A DNA stretch of 64,000 bases from the NCBI GenBank assembly GCA_964415295.1, contig CAYPYN010000004.1, forward strand, positions 1-64,000, read 5' to 3'. The notes beneath the pieces were generated by a model. That model was not told the DNA's origin. It searched no databases and saw only the letters and a list, made by a program, of their open reading frames with translations. Positions 1-8,749 of this stretch are shown one piece after another (the stretch's first letter is position 1; each line of letters starts with the position of its first letter). Source of the DNA: SB21 sp964415295. Its GTDB lineage: Bacteria; CLD3; SB21. A program made the position numbers and the translations under genes.

Positions 1-1389
1 ATGCTGGTGAATGATGCCATAGGCCAGAGAAAGGCCCAAACCCTTACCTTCGCCCACATCTTTAGTGGTAAAGAACGGGTCGAATACCTTGGATTGGATG
101 TTTTCGGGAATACCGGCTCCATTATCCGATATGGTGACACGTGCAACCTTTTTTTTCGCCGGCCGATGATCTGCCGTGGATTCGTCAGCCATCGCAGTCG
201 AAATCGTTATCTGTGCTTCCTTCCCTCTCACCTTGACCGCATCAACGGCATTTTCAATCACCGCAAAAAACACCTGATTAAGTTGTCCCGGATAACAATC
301 CAACTTGGGAAGATCCGTGTAGTTGCGTTCGATCCGGATATCCTTTTCGTGCCGTACGAAAAGTTCCACGGCGGCGTCAAGTCCCTCATGAATATCGACC
401 TTCTTCATCTCCGATTCGTCAAGACGGGAAAAGCTCTTCAATTTGTTCACAATTTCAGCAATTCGCGTCGTCCCATGTTCGCAGGAATCAATGATTTTCT
501 GGAGATCCCCAATGAGAAAATCGTATTCAATCTGCTGTTTGAAAGCCTGAATGCGCGCGTCCTTTCCCGACTGAGGCAATGCGTCATACAAACGTATCAA
601 TTCCTTCAAATCCTTCAGATAAGCATCGATATTCTCCAAATTGCCGTGAATGAATCCCAACGGATTATTGATCTCATGCGCAATCCCGGCGGTCATCTTA
701 CCCAGCGACGCAAGTTTTTCGGATTGAACGAGCTGTAATTCTGTTTCCTCCAGTCTTCGATACGCCTCCTCCAGTTCGTTTTTCTTTTTTTCAATACTGA
801 ATTCGTGATAGAAATCTTTCTTCCGCAGATTCACATTGATGTAAGAAGCGACCAGGCCGACTGCAGAAGCCATCAGCATCACCACTTGTCTGTAAATAAA
901 ATCGTCCGTGTTTACATCATCCTGCAGAAAATAGATCGTCAGATTGGAAACGAAGATCAAAGCAAAAACATAGACGTATTCCCAAAACGAGAAATAAAAG
1001 AATGCTATAGTATACAAAATAACAAGAATATATACGGGATACGTCGGCGAATCGTATCCACCGAGTCGAATAATAAAAAAAGGAAAAGTCGTGGCCCAGG
1101 CCGTAAACAGAAATAGTGAAATGGACCGTATGTTGGTTTTGTAGACGGTAAGCCGCGAGGTTAAGATGAGGACTAGTGCTGCGCCGATCAGAAAGACCGG
1201 ATAATATGGAAATCCCAATCCTCCTGCGATCCTTCCGTAGGCCACTACCGCCTGGCTGAAAATCACGAAATATAGGAAAACGACGGAATTGTGCACATTC
1301 CGATCACGCATCCGCTCCTCATAACGGGCGGACGCTTCCGCCGACTGAGCGAAAAAACGGCCGATCTCTTCGCTGTCAAAGCCGGCCAT
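1..1389 (-). CDS. Membrane sensor histidine kinase (3' part missing, runs off left edge)
   Basis: Translation of the minus strand gives an N-terminal region with about five to six hydrophobic segments (roughly residues 25-200), a short coiled linker, and a HisKA domain with the H-box AHEINNPLG (phospho-acceptor His238 if the ATG at 1389 is used). An HATPase domain follows, with the N-box (ENAVDAV) and the DNGAGIPE and GEGKGLGLS motifs. The H-box with NNPLG is typical of NtrB-like HPK4 kinases. The frame is still open at base 1, so the last ATP-lid and C-terminal residues are outside the window. An in-frame GTG at 1413 overlaps the stop of the preceding gene (TAGTG) and is an alternative start. 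The stimulus is unknown, and the membrane part looks like an integral-membrane sensor without a large periplasmic domain. A long open frame on the plus strand here is an antisense shadow. Confidence 0.9.
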   Translation of the reverse strand, partial: MAGFDSEEIGRFFAQSAEASARYEERMRDRNVHNSVVFLYFVIFSQAVVAYGRIAGGLGFPYYPVFLIGAALVLILTSRLTVYKTNIRSISLFLFTAWATTFPFFIIRLGGYDSPTYPVYILVILYTIAFFYFSFWEYVYVFALIFVSNLTIYFLQDDVNTDDFIYRQVVMLMASAVGLVASYINVNLRKKDFYHEFSIEKKKNELEEAYRRLEETELQLVQSEKLASLGKMTAGIAHEINNPLGFIHGNLENIDAYLKDLKELIRLYDALPQSGKDARIQAFKQQIEYDFLIGDLQKIIDSCEHGTTRIAEIVNKLKSFSRLDESEMKKVDIHEGLDAAVELFVRHEKDIRIERNYTDLPKLDCYPGQLNQVFFAVIENAVDAVKVRGKEAQITISTAMADESTADHRPAKKKVARVTISDNGAGIPENIQSKVFDPFFTTKDVGEGKGLGLSLAYGIIHQH

Positions 1390-1412
1390 CCTGTCAAAAA
1401 AACCGACGAGCA

Positions 1413-2582
1413 CTACTTAAATCCCAGTTTTAAATATGTTCTTTGCAGATCCTCGTAATTCTGAAGACGACGGTCATACAACCTTTTCAGTTTCCTCGGT
1501 TTGTGTTTTGCCATCGCGTAGGCCGTGAAAATCGGCACAAGAATCGTGGAATCTCCGTAACAGACCACAGTTCCGGGTAACTTATCAGGATCCACTTTAC
1601 CCCAGCTCACGGCTTCGGATGGCGTCGCACCGGAAAGCCCGCCCGTATCGGCTCTGGCATCGGTAAATTGCACAAAAAAGTCGTGCCCCGACTCCTCGAT
1701 GCCCAACACTTCTTGAATTTGAGGCTCCGTCTGCAAGAGGAAGTTCTTAGGCGAACCTCCTCCGAAAATCAGAACAGCACTTTTCCCGCCTGATGATTTG
1801 GCGCTCCATACGATAGAGGCCGTTTCGTTCACATCCAGATTTGTATCCATTCGCAGTTTATTTCCACGCAGAGACATGGCCGCAACATTCATTCCGATAG
1901 AACTGTCACCGGGCGATGACGTATAGATCGGTACGCCGCACTGATATGCCGCCGATAAGATGCTCACGTTCTTAAGTCCCAGAGCCTTTTCCCGACCGTA
2001 AACATACTTGCCGACGAGATAATGGAATTCCGCCGTGCTCATGTCTTTCTGAAACTCGGGCAATTGGATGATCTGTCGGTAGAAAGCGTCCGTCGACAGC
2101 AGAACCGAATAGTCAAACAGAATGTCGTAAATGCGGATAACGCCTTCGTCACGCAGAACGACATCGTCAAGGAACGGCGAGCCGCGATGCAGATCGCAAC
2201 CGATCGCAAAGTGCGTGTCGTGATACAATATAGCTCCGGTAGAAATGATCCAGTCAACAAAACCCGCGCGTATGAGAGGTATGATGGATGACATTCCCAG
2301 TCCCGCGGGGCTCAGGGCCCCGGTCATGCTGAGACCAACGGTCACATTGTCTTTAAGAATGTCCTTCACGTACAACCGGCAAGCCTCAGAAAGGCGACCG
2401 CTATTGTACGCCAGAAATCCGGATTCAACAAGATCCACTACCGAAGTGCGGGACGTGATAGGTTTCGGTTGGATCTTCGCGCCGGACAGAAAGCGGCTGC
2501 GGGTGTTCCTTTTTTTCTGAGCCTCGGTACGCTTCGACCTTTGGACCTTTTTATTGTGGACATTCTTCATTCTATGCGGCAT
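1413..2582 (-). CDS. Deoxyhypusine synthase-like protein (possible bacterial polyamine-modifying enzyme)
   Basis: The 389-aa product belongs to the deoxyhypusine synthase family, NAD-dependent enzymes that transfer the aminobutyl group of spermidine. The family motif SEAVSWGKV lies near the C-terminus, and its lysine (Lys329 here) matches the lysine that carries the covalent intermediate in eukaryotic enzymes. GGGSPKNFLLQTEPQ and DTGGLSGATP agree with the NAD and substrate site. Bacteria lack eIF5A, so bacterial members are expected to act on other acceptors, for example making homospermidine from putrescine; the real substrate here is unknown. The first 35 residues are an unusual Lys/Arg-rich tail ahead of the conserved core. 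The start is supported by a GAGGAG Shine-Dalgarno 7 bases upstream. The histidine kinase gene downstream begins at or within a few bases of this stop codon. Confidence 0.85.
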   Translation of the reverse strand: MPHRMKNVHNKKVQRSKRTEAQKKRNTRSRFLSGAKIQPKPITSRTSVVDLVESGFLAYNSGRLSEACRLYVKDILKDNVTVGLSMTGALSPAGLGMSSIIPLIRAGFVDWIISTGAILYHDTHFAIGCDLHRGSPFLDDVVLRDEGVIRIYDILFDYSVLLSTDAFYRQIIQLPEFQKDMSTAEFHYLVGKYVYGREKALGLKNVSILSAAYQCGVPIYTSSPGDSSIGMNVAAMSLRGNKLRMDTNLDVNETASIVWSAKSSGGKSAVLIFGGGSPKNFLLQTEPQIQEVLGIEESGHDFFVQFTDARADTGGLSGATPSEAVSWGKVDPDKLPGTVVCYGDSTILVPIFTAYAMAKHKPRKLKRLYDRRLQNYEDLQRTYLKLGFK

Positions 2583-2631
2583 GACCTATCTCCTCAGCAA
2601 TTGTGGCAACATATTGAAAATACTGCTACTG

Positions 2632-2660
2632 AAATTAGACTTGTTTGAAAGTAAAGTCAA
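2632..2660 (-). promoter_or_regulatory. Putative sigma-70 promoter for the deoxyhypusine-synthase-like gene
   Basis: On the minus strand TTGACT (2660-2655), a 17-base spacer and TAATTT (2637-2632) form a good -35/-10 pair. Transcription would start near 2625, giving a leader of about 43 bases to the ATG at 2582. This is pattern matching only. Confidence 0.5.
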
Positions 2661-2746
2661 ATCTATTTTTGCAGGCTTACAAATTCTTCTTGTGTAATCG
2701 GATATAAAAGTGTTATCTTTTGACGCTTAATCACACGGACAAGTTT

Positions 2747-3895
2747 ATGGATCAGATCGGGATTAACAGCAACGTCTACGCCGGAGGAAAGATTTTCCAC
2801 ATACAAACCTCTGGCAGCCTCAACGACCTGACCGTCCAATCAGAGATTTTTGAAGCCGGCCGGGTTATCCTAGTTCAACGAAAGAAATACGAGGGCGGGA
2901 AAGGCAAAGGTCCGGACGATTTCAACGAATTCCTCAAGACCTACCACAACGAGATCGCTTGGGAGCTCGAGCTCCTCTTTTTCATGCGCGACAAAATCCG
3001 TACGACGAGCCACATGGTCTCGAGCAACAAGATCGGATTGCTGTTTCTCCGGAAAGGCCTGCTGGACGAAGCGATCACGGAATTTCTGTATACTATTGAA
3101 AAAAGCCCGGAAATGGTCGAGGCATACAACAACCTGGGCCTCACGTACATGCAACGCGGCGATTTCAAGGATGCAATTGACATATTCCAACGCGCGACGG
3201 AGATGAAACCCAATTTTGCCGATCTGCATAATAATCTCGGCGCCGCCTACAGCAAAGCCAAAATGTATCCCAATGCATTGGACGAGTACCAGCAGGCGCT
3301 CAAAATCAATCCAAATTACGTGCTGGTTCATCTGAATATGGGTGAGACTTATCTTCAGAGTATCCAAAATTCACCCGACAACTCGGGACTTCCTTCCGTA
3401 CCTGATCGTAAAACACAGGTACTCGATATTTTCCAAAAATCCCTGGTTAATAATCCGGATTTTGCCAATTACCGTTTTTACACGTTTCGATTTGAGAAAA
3501 TCGCAAAATTTATCGAAACCGATGCCATCACTCAGGCCATTGAGACGATCGAGGACATCCGGAATTCCATATTGCGGCCTAGTCTGGACGAAACAATCCA
3601 CGGATTCTATCTGAAATTCCTTTTCGGCGGAGCCGGTAAAGACGAAAAAGTTCTGATGGATTACCGTATAAAGCTGGAAAAGCACATCGAGGAGAATCCG
3701 CAGTATGCCGATCTGCATAACTCGCTGGGGCTTGTTTATCTGATCCAGTGCCGCAATCTTTTCTTGAAGGCCATGGGTCAGTTTAAGAAAGCGTACGAAA
3801 TCAATCCGGCCTACAAGAGTGCCTACAAGAATTTTCGTCTGGTACAAAACGACGGACGCGAATTCCTGAACCTGCTTCGTGCCATATTAAAGTAA
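2747..3895 (+). CDS. TPR-repeat protein
   Basis: The product is about 382 aa with no signal peptide. The first 90 residues form a separate beta-rich domain that I do not recognise. From about residue 90 there are at least three canonical tetratricopeptide repeats (for example AYNNLGLTYMQRGDFKDAID and LHNNLGAAYSKAKMYPNALD), a less regular helical middle, and a last TPR-like pair near the C-terminus (LHNSLGLVYLIQ). TPRs mediate protein-protein contacts, so the partner decides the function, which is unknown. An in-frame TTG at 2720 would add nine residues; the ATG at 2747 is preferred because it is the first ATG, but neither has a strong ribosome-binding site. The gene stands alone, divergent from the deoxyhypusine-synthase-like gene. 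Confidence 0.85.
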   Translation: MDQIGINSNVYAGGKIFHIQTSGSLNDLTVQSEIFEAGRVILVQRKKYEGGKGKGPDDFNEFLKTYHNEIAWELELLFFMRDKIRTTSHMVSSNKIGLLFLRKGLLDEAITEFLYTIEKSPEMVEAYNNLGLTYMQRGDFKDAIDIFQRATEMKPNFADLHNNLGAAYSKAKMYPNALDEYQQALKINPNYVLVHLNMGETYLQSIQNSPDNSGLPSVPDRKTQVLDIFQKSLVNNPDFANYRFYTFRFEKIAKFIETDAITQAIETIEDIRNSILRPSLDETIHGFYLKFLFGGAGKDEKVLMDYRIKLEKHIEENPQYADLHNSLGLVYLIQCRNLFLKAMGQFKKAYEINPAYKSAYKNFRLVQNDGREFLNLLRAILK

Positions 3896-3937
3896 ATGTT
3901 TTTCGGTTAAATCGATCACTTCTTTGAGGAGTTCCGC

Positions 3938-4699
3938 ATGAAAACGTCAGGCTCAATACGATTTTTCCTGTTTCAATTCGTCTTGTTGCTCTCACCCTTG
4001 TTTGTGCTGCACGGCCAAGTCTCGTTTTTCAACATGCCCAATCCTGACATGCTGCCCGCAGTCGGGTATTCTTATATCGAATACGATCAGTATCAATCCC
4101 TCAAGGGAGAAAAAGCGGTGAATGCTTACGTACCTCGAATATCGGTACAAGTGCTTCCCTATCTGGAAATCGGCGCTAATTTTTGGATCAATAAGGAGAC
4201 AAGTAAGGCTCTCGACAAGATCGTGCTGGCACATAAGTGGCGCATATGGCTTTATCAGTCGGATAAATACAAGATCAGCATGTCACCAGGAGGCTGGCAC
4301 AGCATATATTTAGGAAACGATCTTTCTCCGAAGCATTTACTGTATAATTTTTTCGGTTTGACGATTAATCACAGCGAAACCATTTATACGAGGTTTATGG
4401 CCGGCGGCTACATGAAGTATTGGAAAAATGCTCCGGCAGTCCAAGATATCAAGAAAACCTCTTTCGGTGCATTGGCAGGTGTGGAACAAAGAATTTCCCG
4501 CAGTCTAGTCTTCGTGACCGACTATTTTCAGGGTTCCGGTGAGGGTTATGGCTTGGCGCCTGGTTTTGTTTATTACGCAACTGAAAATGGCGCCAATCTG
4601 CCCATTTATCTGGCTTATCAAATCGACAATGACACTCGGAAAAACGATCTGATCTTGTTTGAGATCGGATACGTTTTTAACATGTTCGGCAACAAATAG
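3938..4699 (+). CDS. Secreted/outer-membrane beta-rich protein of unknown function
   Basis: This 253-aa protein has a clear signal peptide (hydrophobic residues 8-24, probable cleavage after LHG). It is followed by alternating aromatic/polar strands (YSYIEYDQYQS, RISVQVLPYLEIGANFWI, ALAGVEQRISRSLVFVTDYF) and ends in an aromatic-rich strand (FEIGYVFNMFGNK). This is what a small outer-membrane beta-barrel looks like: alternating strands, Gly-rich turns and a C-terminal strand. No enzyme motif is seen. The ATG is well placed behind a GAGGAG sequence. The gene is followed by a hairpin with a short T-run, so it is probably a single-gene unit or the end of a unit with the TPR gene 42 bases upstream. 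The family is unknown to me. Confidence 0.75.
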   Translation: MKTSGSIRFFLFQFVLLLSPLFVLHGQVSFFNMPNPDMLPAVGYSYIEYDQYQSLKGEKAVNAYVPRISVQVLPYLEIGANFWINKETSKALDKIVLAHKWRIWLYQSDKYKISMSPGGWHSIYLGNDLSPKHLLYNFFGLTINHSETIYTRFMAGGYMKYWKNAPAVQDIKKTSFGALAGVEQRISRSLVFVTDYFQGSGEGYGLAPGFVYYATENGANLPIYLAYQIDNDTRKNDLILFEIGYVFNMFGNK

Positions 4700-4710
4700 T
4701 CCATCCAATC

Positions 4711-4736
4711 AGCCATCCTCTCATGGGATGGCTTTT
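4711..4736 (+). terminator. Probable rho-independent terminator
   Basis: An 8-bp perfect stem, AGCCATCC (4711-4718) with GGATGGCT (4726-4733), closes a 7-base loop and is followed by a short T-run. It sits 12 bases after the stop of the secreted-protein gene. The T-run is short, so termination may be partial. Confidence 0.6.
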
Positions 4737-4825
4737 CCATCTCTGACGGATTTTCGTCACCGGAAATGACTCAGTTCACCATTCTTGTGTTTTTTTGAAA
4801 CACATCCATCCTATTCGACGCTATC

Positions 4826-4849
4826 TGCGTCACTTGCATCCGTGACGCA
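4826..4849. promoter_or_regulatory. Inverted repeat TGCGTCAC-N8-GTGACGCA, possible activator site
   Basis: A perfect 8-bp inverted repeat (4826-4833 and 4842-4849) with an 8-base spacer lies about 40-60 bases upstream of a sigma-54-like promoter. This geometry suits an upstream activator site for a dimeric enhancer-binding protein. There is no T-run, so it is unlikely to be a terminator. The binding protein is unknown. Confidence 0.4.
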
Positions 4850-4886
4850 AGTCACCAAATATCGAATTTCGCCTCTTTTTCTGCAT

Positions 4887-4902
4887 TGGCATGTTAATTG
4901 AT
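4887..4902 (+). promoter_or_regulatory. Sigma-54-like -24/-12 element
   Basis: TGGCATG-N4-TTGAT matches the sigma-54 consensus TGGCAYG-N4-TTGCW except that the -12 C is A. The GG doublet and TTG are spaced correctly. The predicted start near 4914 lies 15 bases before the response-regulator ATG and next to its Shine-Dalgarno. Confidence 0.4.
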
Positions 4903-4928
4903 GCTCTTTTCTTATTGAAAGGAGCTTT

Positions 4929-5336
4929 ATGTTCGACCAAAATGCCGCAAAGCCGTTATATCCTGCAACTCAGATATCGAGAATTCTCGTCGTAGAAGAC
5001 GAGCCTGCCATTCGGGATGTCATTGCAGAGTTCTTAAGGATTATGAATTTTGAGGTAACTTGCGTCACAAATGGAGTTGAAGCACTGGATATGATGTGCA
5101 TCATGAAGTTTGACCTCGTGATCACGGATCTCATGATGCCAAAAATGGGTGGTCTGGAGTTGATTCGGAATATCAGGAAAGTAAAATCCATGTTGCCGAT
5201 TATTGCCGTAACCGGATCGGATTTTGAAAGCATTGTTCAAATTCAGGACGAATTCACCAAGGCGGTTCGCAAACCCTTTGCTTTTGACACATTGCTGAGC
5301 AAGATATATCAGTTTGAGATCTTATATAATGATTAA
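4929..5336 (+). CDS. Single-domain response regulator (CheY-like receiver)
   Basis: The 135-aa product is a lone receiver domain. The acidic pocket (VVEDEPA), the phospho-acceptor Asp in DLVITDLMMPKMGG, the switch residue in AVTGSD and the conserved lysine in VRKPFAF are all present, so it should be phosphorylatable. It has no output domain and would act by protein contact or as a phosphorelay intermediate. The ATG follows AAAGGAGC. A sigma-54-like element and an inverted repeat lie upstream. The gene converges with pyrR and the two stop codons overlap. The cognate kinase cannot be named; candidates in the window are the kinase at the left edge and CheA at 37.7-40.2 kb. Confidence 0.92.
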   Translation: MFDQNAAKPLYPATQISRILVVEDEPAIRDVIAEFLRIMNFEVTCVTNGVEALDMMCIMKFDLVITDLMMPKMGGLELIRNIRKVKSMLPIIAVTGSDFESIVQIQDEFTKAVRKPFAFDTLLSKIYQFEILYND

Positions 5337-5890
5337 CCCTTGATGACAATGATCACTTCGTCCAAACCGTCCTGTTCCTTCATCTTCACTTTGACCTCTT
5401 CATCAAAAGCGGTAGACACTGTCTTTCCGACGTAGTCCGGCTGAATAGGCAATTCTCTGTGTCCGCGGTCTATCAGAACCGCCAATTCCACCTTGGCCGG
5501 CCGCCCAAAATCCATGATTTCATCCAGGGCCGCACGCACCGATCTCCCCGTGTATAGCACATCATCAACTAAAATGATCTTCTTGTCGGTAATATCAAAA
5601 GGGATATGCGTACTTTGTACCTGAGGCTGTTTCAATTTGGCCCTTGTGTCATCCCTGTAAAAGCTGACATCCAGTATGCCAAGCGGGAGCGTGCTCCCTT
5701 CAATTGCCTTGATTTTCTCTGCCAACCGTCGGGCCAGGAACTCACCTCTCGTACGCACGCCTATCAGCGCTAAATGTCCGGTACCTTTGTTTTTCTCAAT
5801 CATCTCATGGGCCATGCGTGTCACAACTCGGCCAAAATCGGCTTCATCAAGTAGACGGGTCTTGATCTTATCAACTTGTTTTTCCGCCAT
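5333..5890 (-). CDS. pyrR: PyrR, pyrimidine operon attenuator / uracil phosphoribosyltransferase
   Basis: The 185-aa length is normal for PyrR. The PRPP-binding loop IILVDDVLYTGRS spans residues 105-117, and RTRGEFLARRLA and DVSFYRDD are typical of the family. PyrR binds the 5' leader of pyr transcripts when UMP is abundant and has weak uracil phosphoribosyltransferase activity. No pyr biosynthesis gene lies beside it; it is the last gene after the lol/BatA group. A 70-base AT-rich gap upstream has a weak -10-like TATATT, so it could have its own promoter. The start codon follows AGAGG. The stop codon overlaps that of the convergent response-regulator gene. Confidence 0.95.
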   Translation of the reverse strand: MAEKQVDKIKTRLLDEADFGRVVTRMAHEMIEKNKGTGHLALIGVRTRGEFLARRLAEKIKAIEGSTLPLGILDVSFYRDDTRAKLKQPQVQSTHIPFDITDKKIILVDDVLYTGRSVRAALDEIMDFGRPAKVELAVLIDRGHRELPIQPDYVGKTVSTAFDEEVKVKMKEQDGLDEVIIVIKG

Positions 5891-5960
5891 AAATAACCTC
5901 TAAGTTAAGGCTATGAAACCAGTAGTAAATTCATTAATATAATAAATTAAACCATATACA

Positions 5961-8042
5961 CTAATTCTTGCTTATGCGATGCCCCTGTGCAACAAAGATC
6001 TCTGCAATCATAAGAACAAATACACCCAAAATCAACCATTTCCATAATTCCGTACCATACCTTGACTCCAATATGATATTTTGCAGATCCGCTCTGGAAT
6101 CGGCCATTTCTACTTCACCTCCAACCACAAGGCTCTCCAGTTTTGCTTCAGAAATGCGAGAAAAGTCGGATTGATCGGGCCGTATGTTAGCATAAAACAT
6201 GTTGGTCACTGAACTGCCGGAAAGTATGGAATAGTTCCCAGGCTTCTCAAGTGTGCTTAATGTAAGCAAGACGTCTTCGCCTTCCTGCTTAAGCCGCGGC
6301 AGAAGCTCCACGCCATCCGGATCTTCCAGTTTCAAATCGTTCCCTGAGAGTCCGGACAAACTCATCTCTACCCGATCGCCTATCTCGTAAGCAGGCGCTT
6401 CAAAGTTCCGGGAGTAAAGATAGTAAACACTGCGGTGAATGAGCGTGACGAAGATGCCCTTGATCGGCCAATTGCTCCACTCAAGATCTGCGGAACTGGT
6501 AAAAAAAATGATACGATGAGCTCCGGAAGCTTCTTCCATGAATGACGAATTATCGCTGTATGTGACAATACTTCGCGAAGGCGCAGTTCGATCGGTTTTG
6601 AAGAACTTGACAAATTCGGGAGATTCAATAAGCTTCTCCTGAGACATCGGTTGATCGAACATGCCGCGGATCACGGGATGAGAAAAATCCATCCGGCCGA
6701 ATTTTACGGCGCCGGCAGACGCCGTCTGATCGGACAACCCGGTTATTTTTCCAAAGCCTAGTGACGGCAAGAACGTGTTATAATTGTTTATATCCCAGTG
6801 ATCACCTGGAATCAGCAATAATCCCTTTCCGGATCTTAGGAATGAACGTATTTTCCTAACCAATGCTTCGTCAAGACGTCCCAAGTCGGCCAGAAGGACT
6901 ACATCATAAGCCGTCAGATTTTCCTGGGACAATTGCTTAGCATCAACCGCCCTTGTCTGAACGGCATTGGTAGTATTGTCAGTTGGATTTAACGCCAATC
7001 GGATAAATTCAAGGCTCTGCGCATCGTTGCCGGCCAAAAGTGCTTTTATGTGGGCTGGAACAAATAAATGAAAGAATTTCTTATTGTCAGCCGCAAACGG
7101 ATCGTCATCAATTTCCACCAAACCCTTTAAAAAACCGGTCCTCGTGGGAGTTATCTTCAGATCTACAACCGCTTCATCTTCTCCACCCATTGTAACCGCT
7201 GTCTGGGCAACTCGTTTACCATCCAGATAGACATTTAACAATAAGTCTCTGATATCGCTTTTTGAGTTATTCTTAATTACGGCACGTACGTCTGCCGGTT
7301 TATTAACTTCGATGATCTTACTCAATACGCGAAAATCTTTAATGGCCACATTGTTTATGACAGGGGGCAAGACATCTATAAAGACCAGCTTAACATCCGA
7401 TCGTGCATTTATCCTATCCTCTGTAAAAACGGATGCCTGCAAAGGTGAGATCACATAGATTTCCTTATTGGCATTTTGAGCATCGTCAAGGGCTTTGTAA
7501 GCGGCAAACAATGCCTCATTCATATATGAACGGTTATTACGGAATTTAAGAGCGTCTATCTGCGCTCTTGCTTCTGTCATGTTGCGGCTAAAGTCAACGG
7601 GCTGTAATGAGGTTCCGTTGGCCGCAGGAATTACCGCAACCTCGTCTCCTTCATGTAAGAATCCGATAATTTGTTCCGCCTTGAGTTTGATCTCATCCAA
7701 TACCATGCCTTTTTCCGACACATACGAAGTGCCTACGCCATTATCGACGATAACAACCACCGAGGTTCTTGCATGCATACCAATGGCACTCTGTTCGTTC
7801 GACTTCATTACGGGGCGTGCAAAAGCCAGGGCAGCCATCAACAAAATAACCGTACGCATGATCAGAAGTAATATTTGCCGGAAACGCACCCGTTTCATCT
7901 TCCTTTTCTGAAGCGATTTCAGAAAGTCCAACGTACTGAAAATCACCAGCCGGGATTTCTTTCGGTTCAGCAAATGAATCAGCACCGGAATCAAAGACAA
8001 GGCCAGCGCCGAAAGGAGAATTGTATTCAGGAAAGTAAACAT
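5961..8042 (-). CDS. BatA-domain / von Willebrand A-like membrane protein
   Basis: The 693-aa protein begins with a BatA-type N-terminus. This has one hydrophobic helix (residues 6-25), the motif IPVLIHLLNRKKSR, a basic stretch (LQKRKMKRVRFRQ), and a second helix (about 57-77) ending in ALAFARP. A vWA-like fold follows from about residue 95 (VVVIVDNGVGTS); the metal-site DxSxS is degenerate (DNGVG). The large extracytoplasmic part contains beta-domains and a glutamine-amidotransferase-like segment (DVVLLADLGRLDE, LLLIPGDHW), and a third helix closes the C-terminus (about 665-685). Such proteins are widespread in Bacteroidota and relatives, and their role in the envelope is not settled. It starts 5 bases after lolD and so belongs to the lol unit. 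Confidence 0.88.
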   Translation of the reverse strand: MFTFLNTILLSALALSLIPVLIHLLNRKKSRLVIFSTLDFLKSLQKRKMKRVRFRQILLLIMRTVILLMAALAFARPVMKSNEQSAIGMHARTSVVVIVDNGVGTSYVSEKGMVLDEIKLKAEQIIGFLHEGDEVAVIPAANGTSLQPVDFSRNMTEARAQIDALKFRNNRSYMNEALFAAYKALDDAQNANKEIYVISPLQASVFTEDRINARSDVKLVFIDVLPPVINNVAIKDFRVLSKIIEVNKPADVRAVIKNNSKSDIRDLLLNVYLDGKRVAQTAVTMGGEDEAVVDLKITPTRTGFLKGLVEIDDDPFAADNKKFFHLFVPAHIKALLAGNDAQSLEFIRLALNPTDNTTNAVQTRAVDAKQLSQENLTAYDVVLLADLGRLDEALVRKIRSFLRSGKGLLLIPGDHWDINNYNTFLPSLGFGKITGLSDQTASAGAVKFGRMDFSHPVIRGMFDQPMSQEKLIESPEFVKFFKTDRTAPSRSIVTYSDNSSFMEEASGAHRIIFFTSSADLEWSNWPIKGIFVTLIHRSVYYLYSRNFEAPAYEIGDRVEMSLSGLSGNDLKLEDPDGVELLPRLKQEGEDVLLTLSTLEKPGNYSILSGSSVTNMFYANIRPDQSDFSRISEAKLESLVVGGEVEMADSRADLQNIILESRYGTELWKWLILGVFVLMIAEIFVAQGHRISKN

Positions 8043-8047
8043 AGGAA

Positions 8048-8746
8048 CTAACGATGCGTGTCCGAACTGATTTTACCGTCGATCATTTGGATCGTGCGGT
8101 GGGACCGTGCGGCCAGTTTTTCATTGTGCGTGACGATCACAAACGTCTGTTTGTTGCTTTCGCAAAGACCAAAGAGAAGTTCGTGCAACTGTTCCGCTGA
8201 GTCCCGATCGAGATTACCGGACGGTTCGTCCGCCAGAATAAGTCGTGGATTATTCATCAAGGCCCGTGCAACGGCAACACGTTGCTGCTCTCCGCCGGAC
8301 AATTCGTTAGGCCGGTGACCCGCCCGCCCCATCAATCCGACGTTTGTAAGCAGTTCTTCGCCCCGTCCGCGGCATTCGGCTATGGTCTTTCCGGCGATCA
8401 ATGCAGGCATGATTACATTTTCCAGGGCCGTAAACTCAGGAAGCAGATGATGAAATTGGAACACAAAACCGATCTTTTCATTCCTGAATCCGGCCATTTT
8501 TTCTTCACTCAGTTCATGCGCCGCGACCCCGTCGATCATAACTCTGCCGGATGTGGGCCTATCCAGCGCGCCGAGTATATGAAGCAGGGTGCTTTTGCCG
8601 ACTCCCGATGGACCTACGATAGATAGGATCTCTCCGGCGCGAATGTCCAGCGTAATACCTTTGAGTACCGGCAGTTCGCCTTTAGCCATTTGATAGGACT
8701 TTGTCAGTTCTTCGGCCCGTACGATATATGATGTATCCATATTCAC
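8048..8746 (-). CDS. lolD: LolD-type ABC transporter ATPase
   Basis: This 232-aa protein is an ABC ATPase of the LolD/MacB class. It has the Walker A motif GPSGVGKST (residues 45-53), a Q-loop in VFQFHHLLPEFTALENV, the signature LSGGEQQRVAVARAL, Walker B LILADEPSGNLD and the switch His in VTHNE. FQFHHLLPEFTALENV is the typical LolD segment. It should power release of lipoproteins from the inner membrane together with the two LolC/E-like permeases encoded upstream. Spacing of 3 bases to the secreted-protein gene and 5 bases to the BatA gene indicates one operon. Confidence 0.95.
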   Translation of the reverse strand: MNMDTSYIVRAEELTKSYQMAKGELPVLKGITLDIRAGEILSIVGPSGVGKSTLLHILGALDRPTSGRVMIDGVAAHELSEEKMAGFRNEKIGFVFQFHHLLPEFTALENVIMPALIAGKTIAECRGRGEELLTNVGLMGRAGHRPNELSGGEQQRVAVARALMNNPRLILADEPSGNLDRDSAEQLHELLFGLCESNKQTFVIVTHNEKLAARSHRTIQMIDGKISSDTHR

Positions 8747-8749
8747 GAT

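Noticed and set aside
1..738. A long plus-strand open frame at the left edge
   Set aside because: The minus strand reads a clear histidine kinase with H-box and N-box over the same bases.
4850..4886. A small gene between the secreted-protein gene and the receiver gene
   Set aside because: No frame with a start, a Shine-Dalgarno and coding character fits the 229-base gap; promoter-like signals explain it better.
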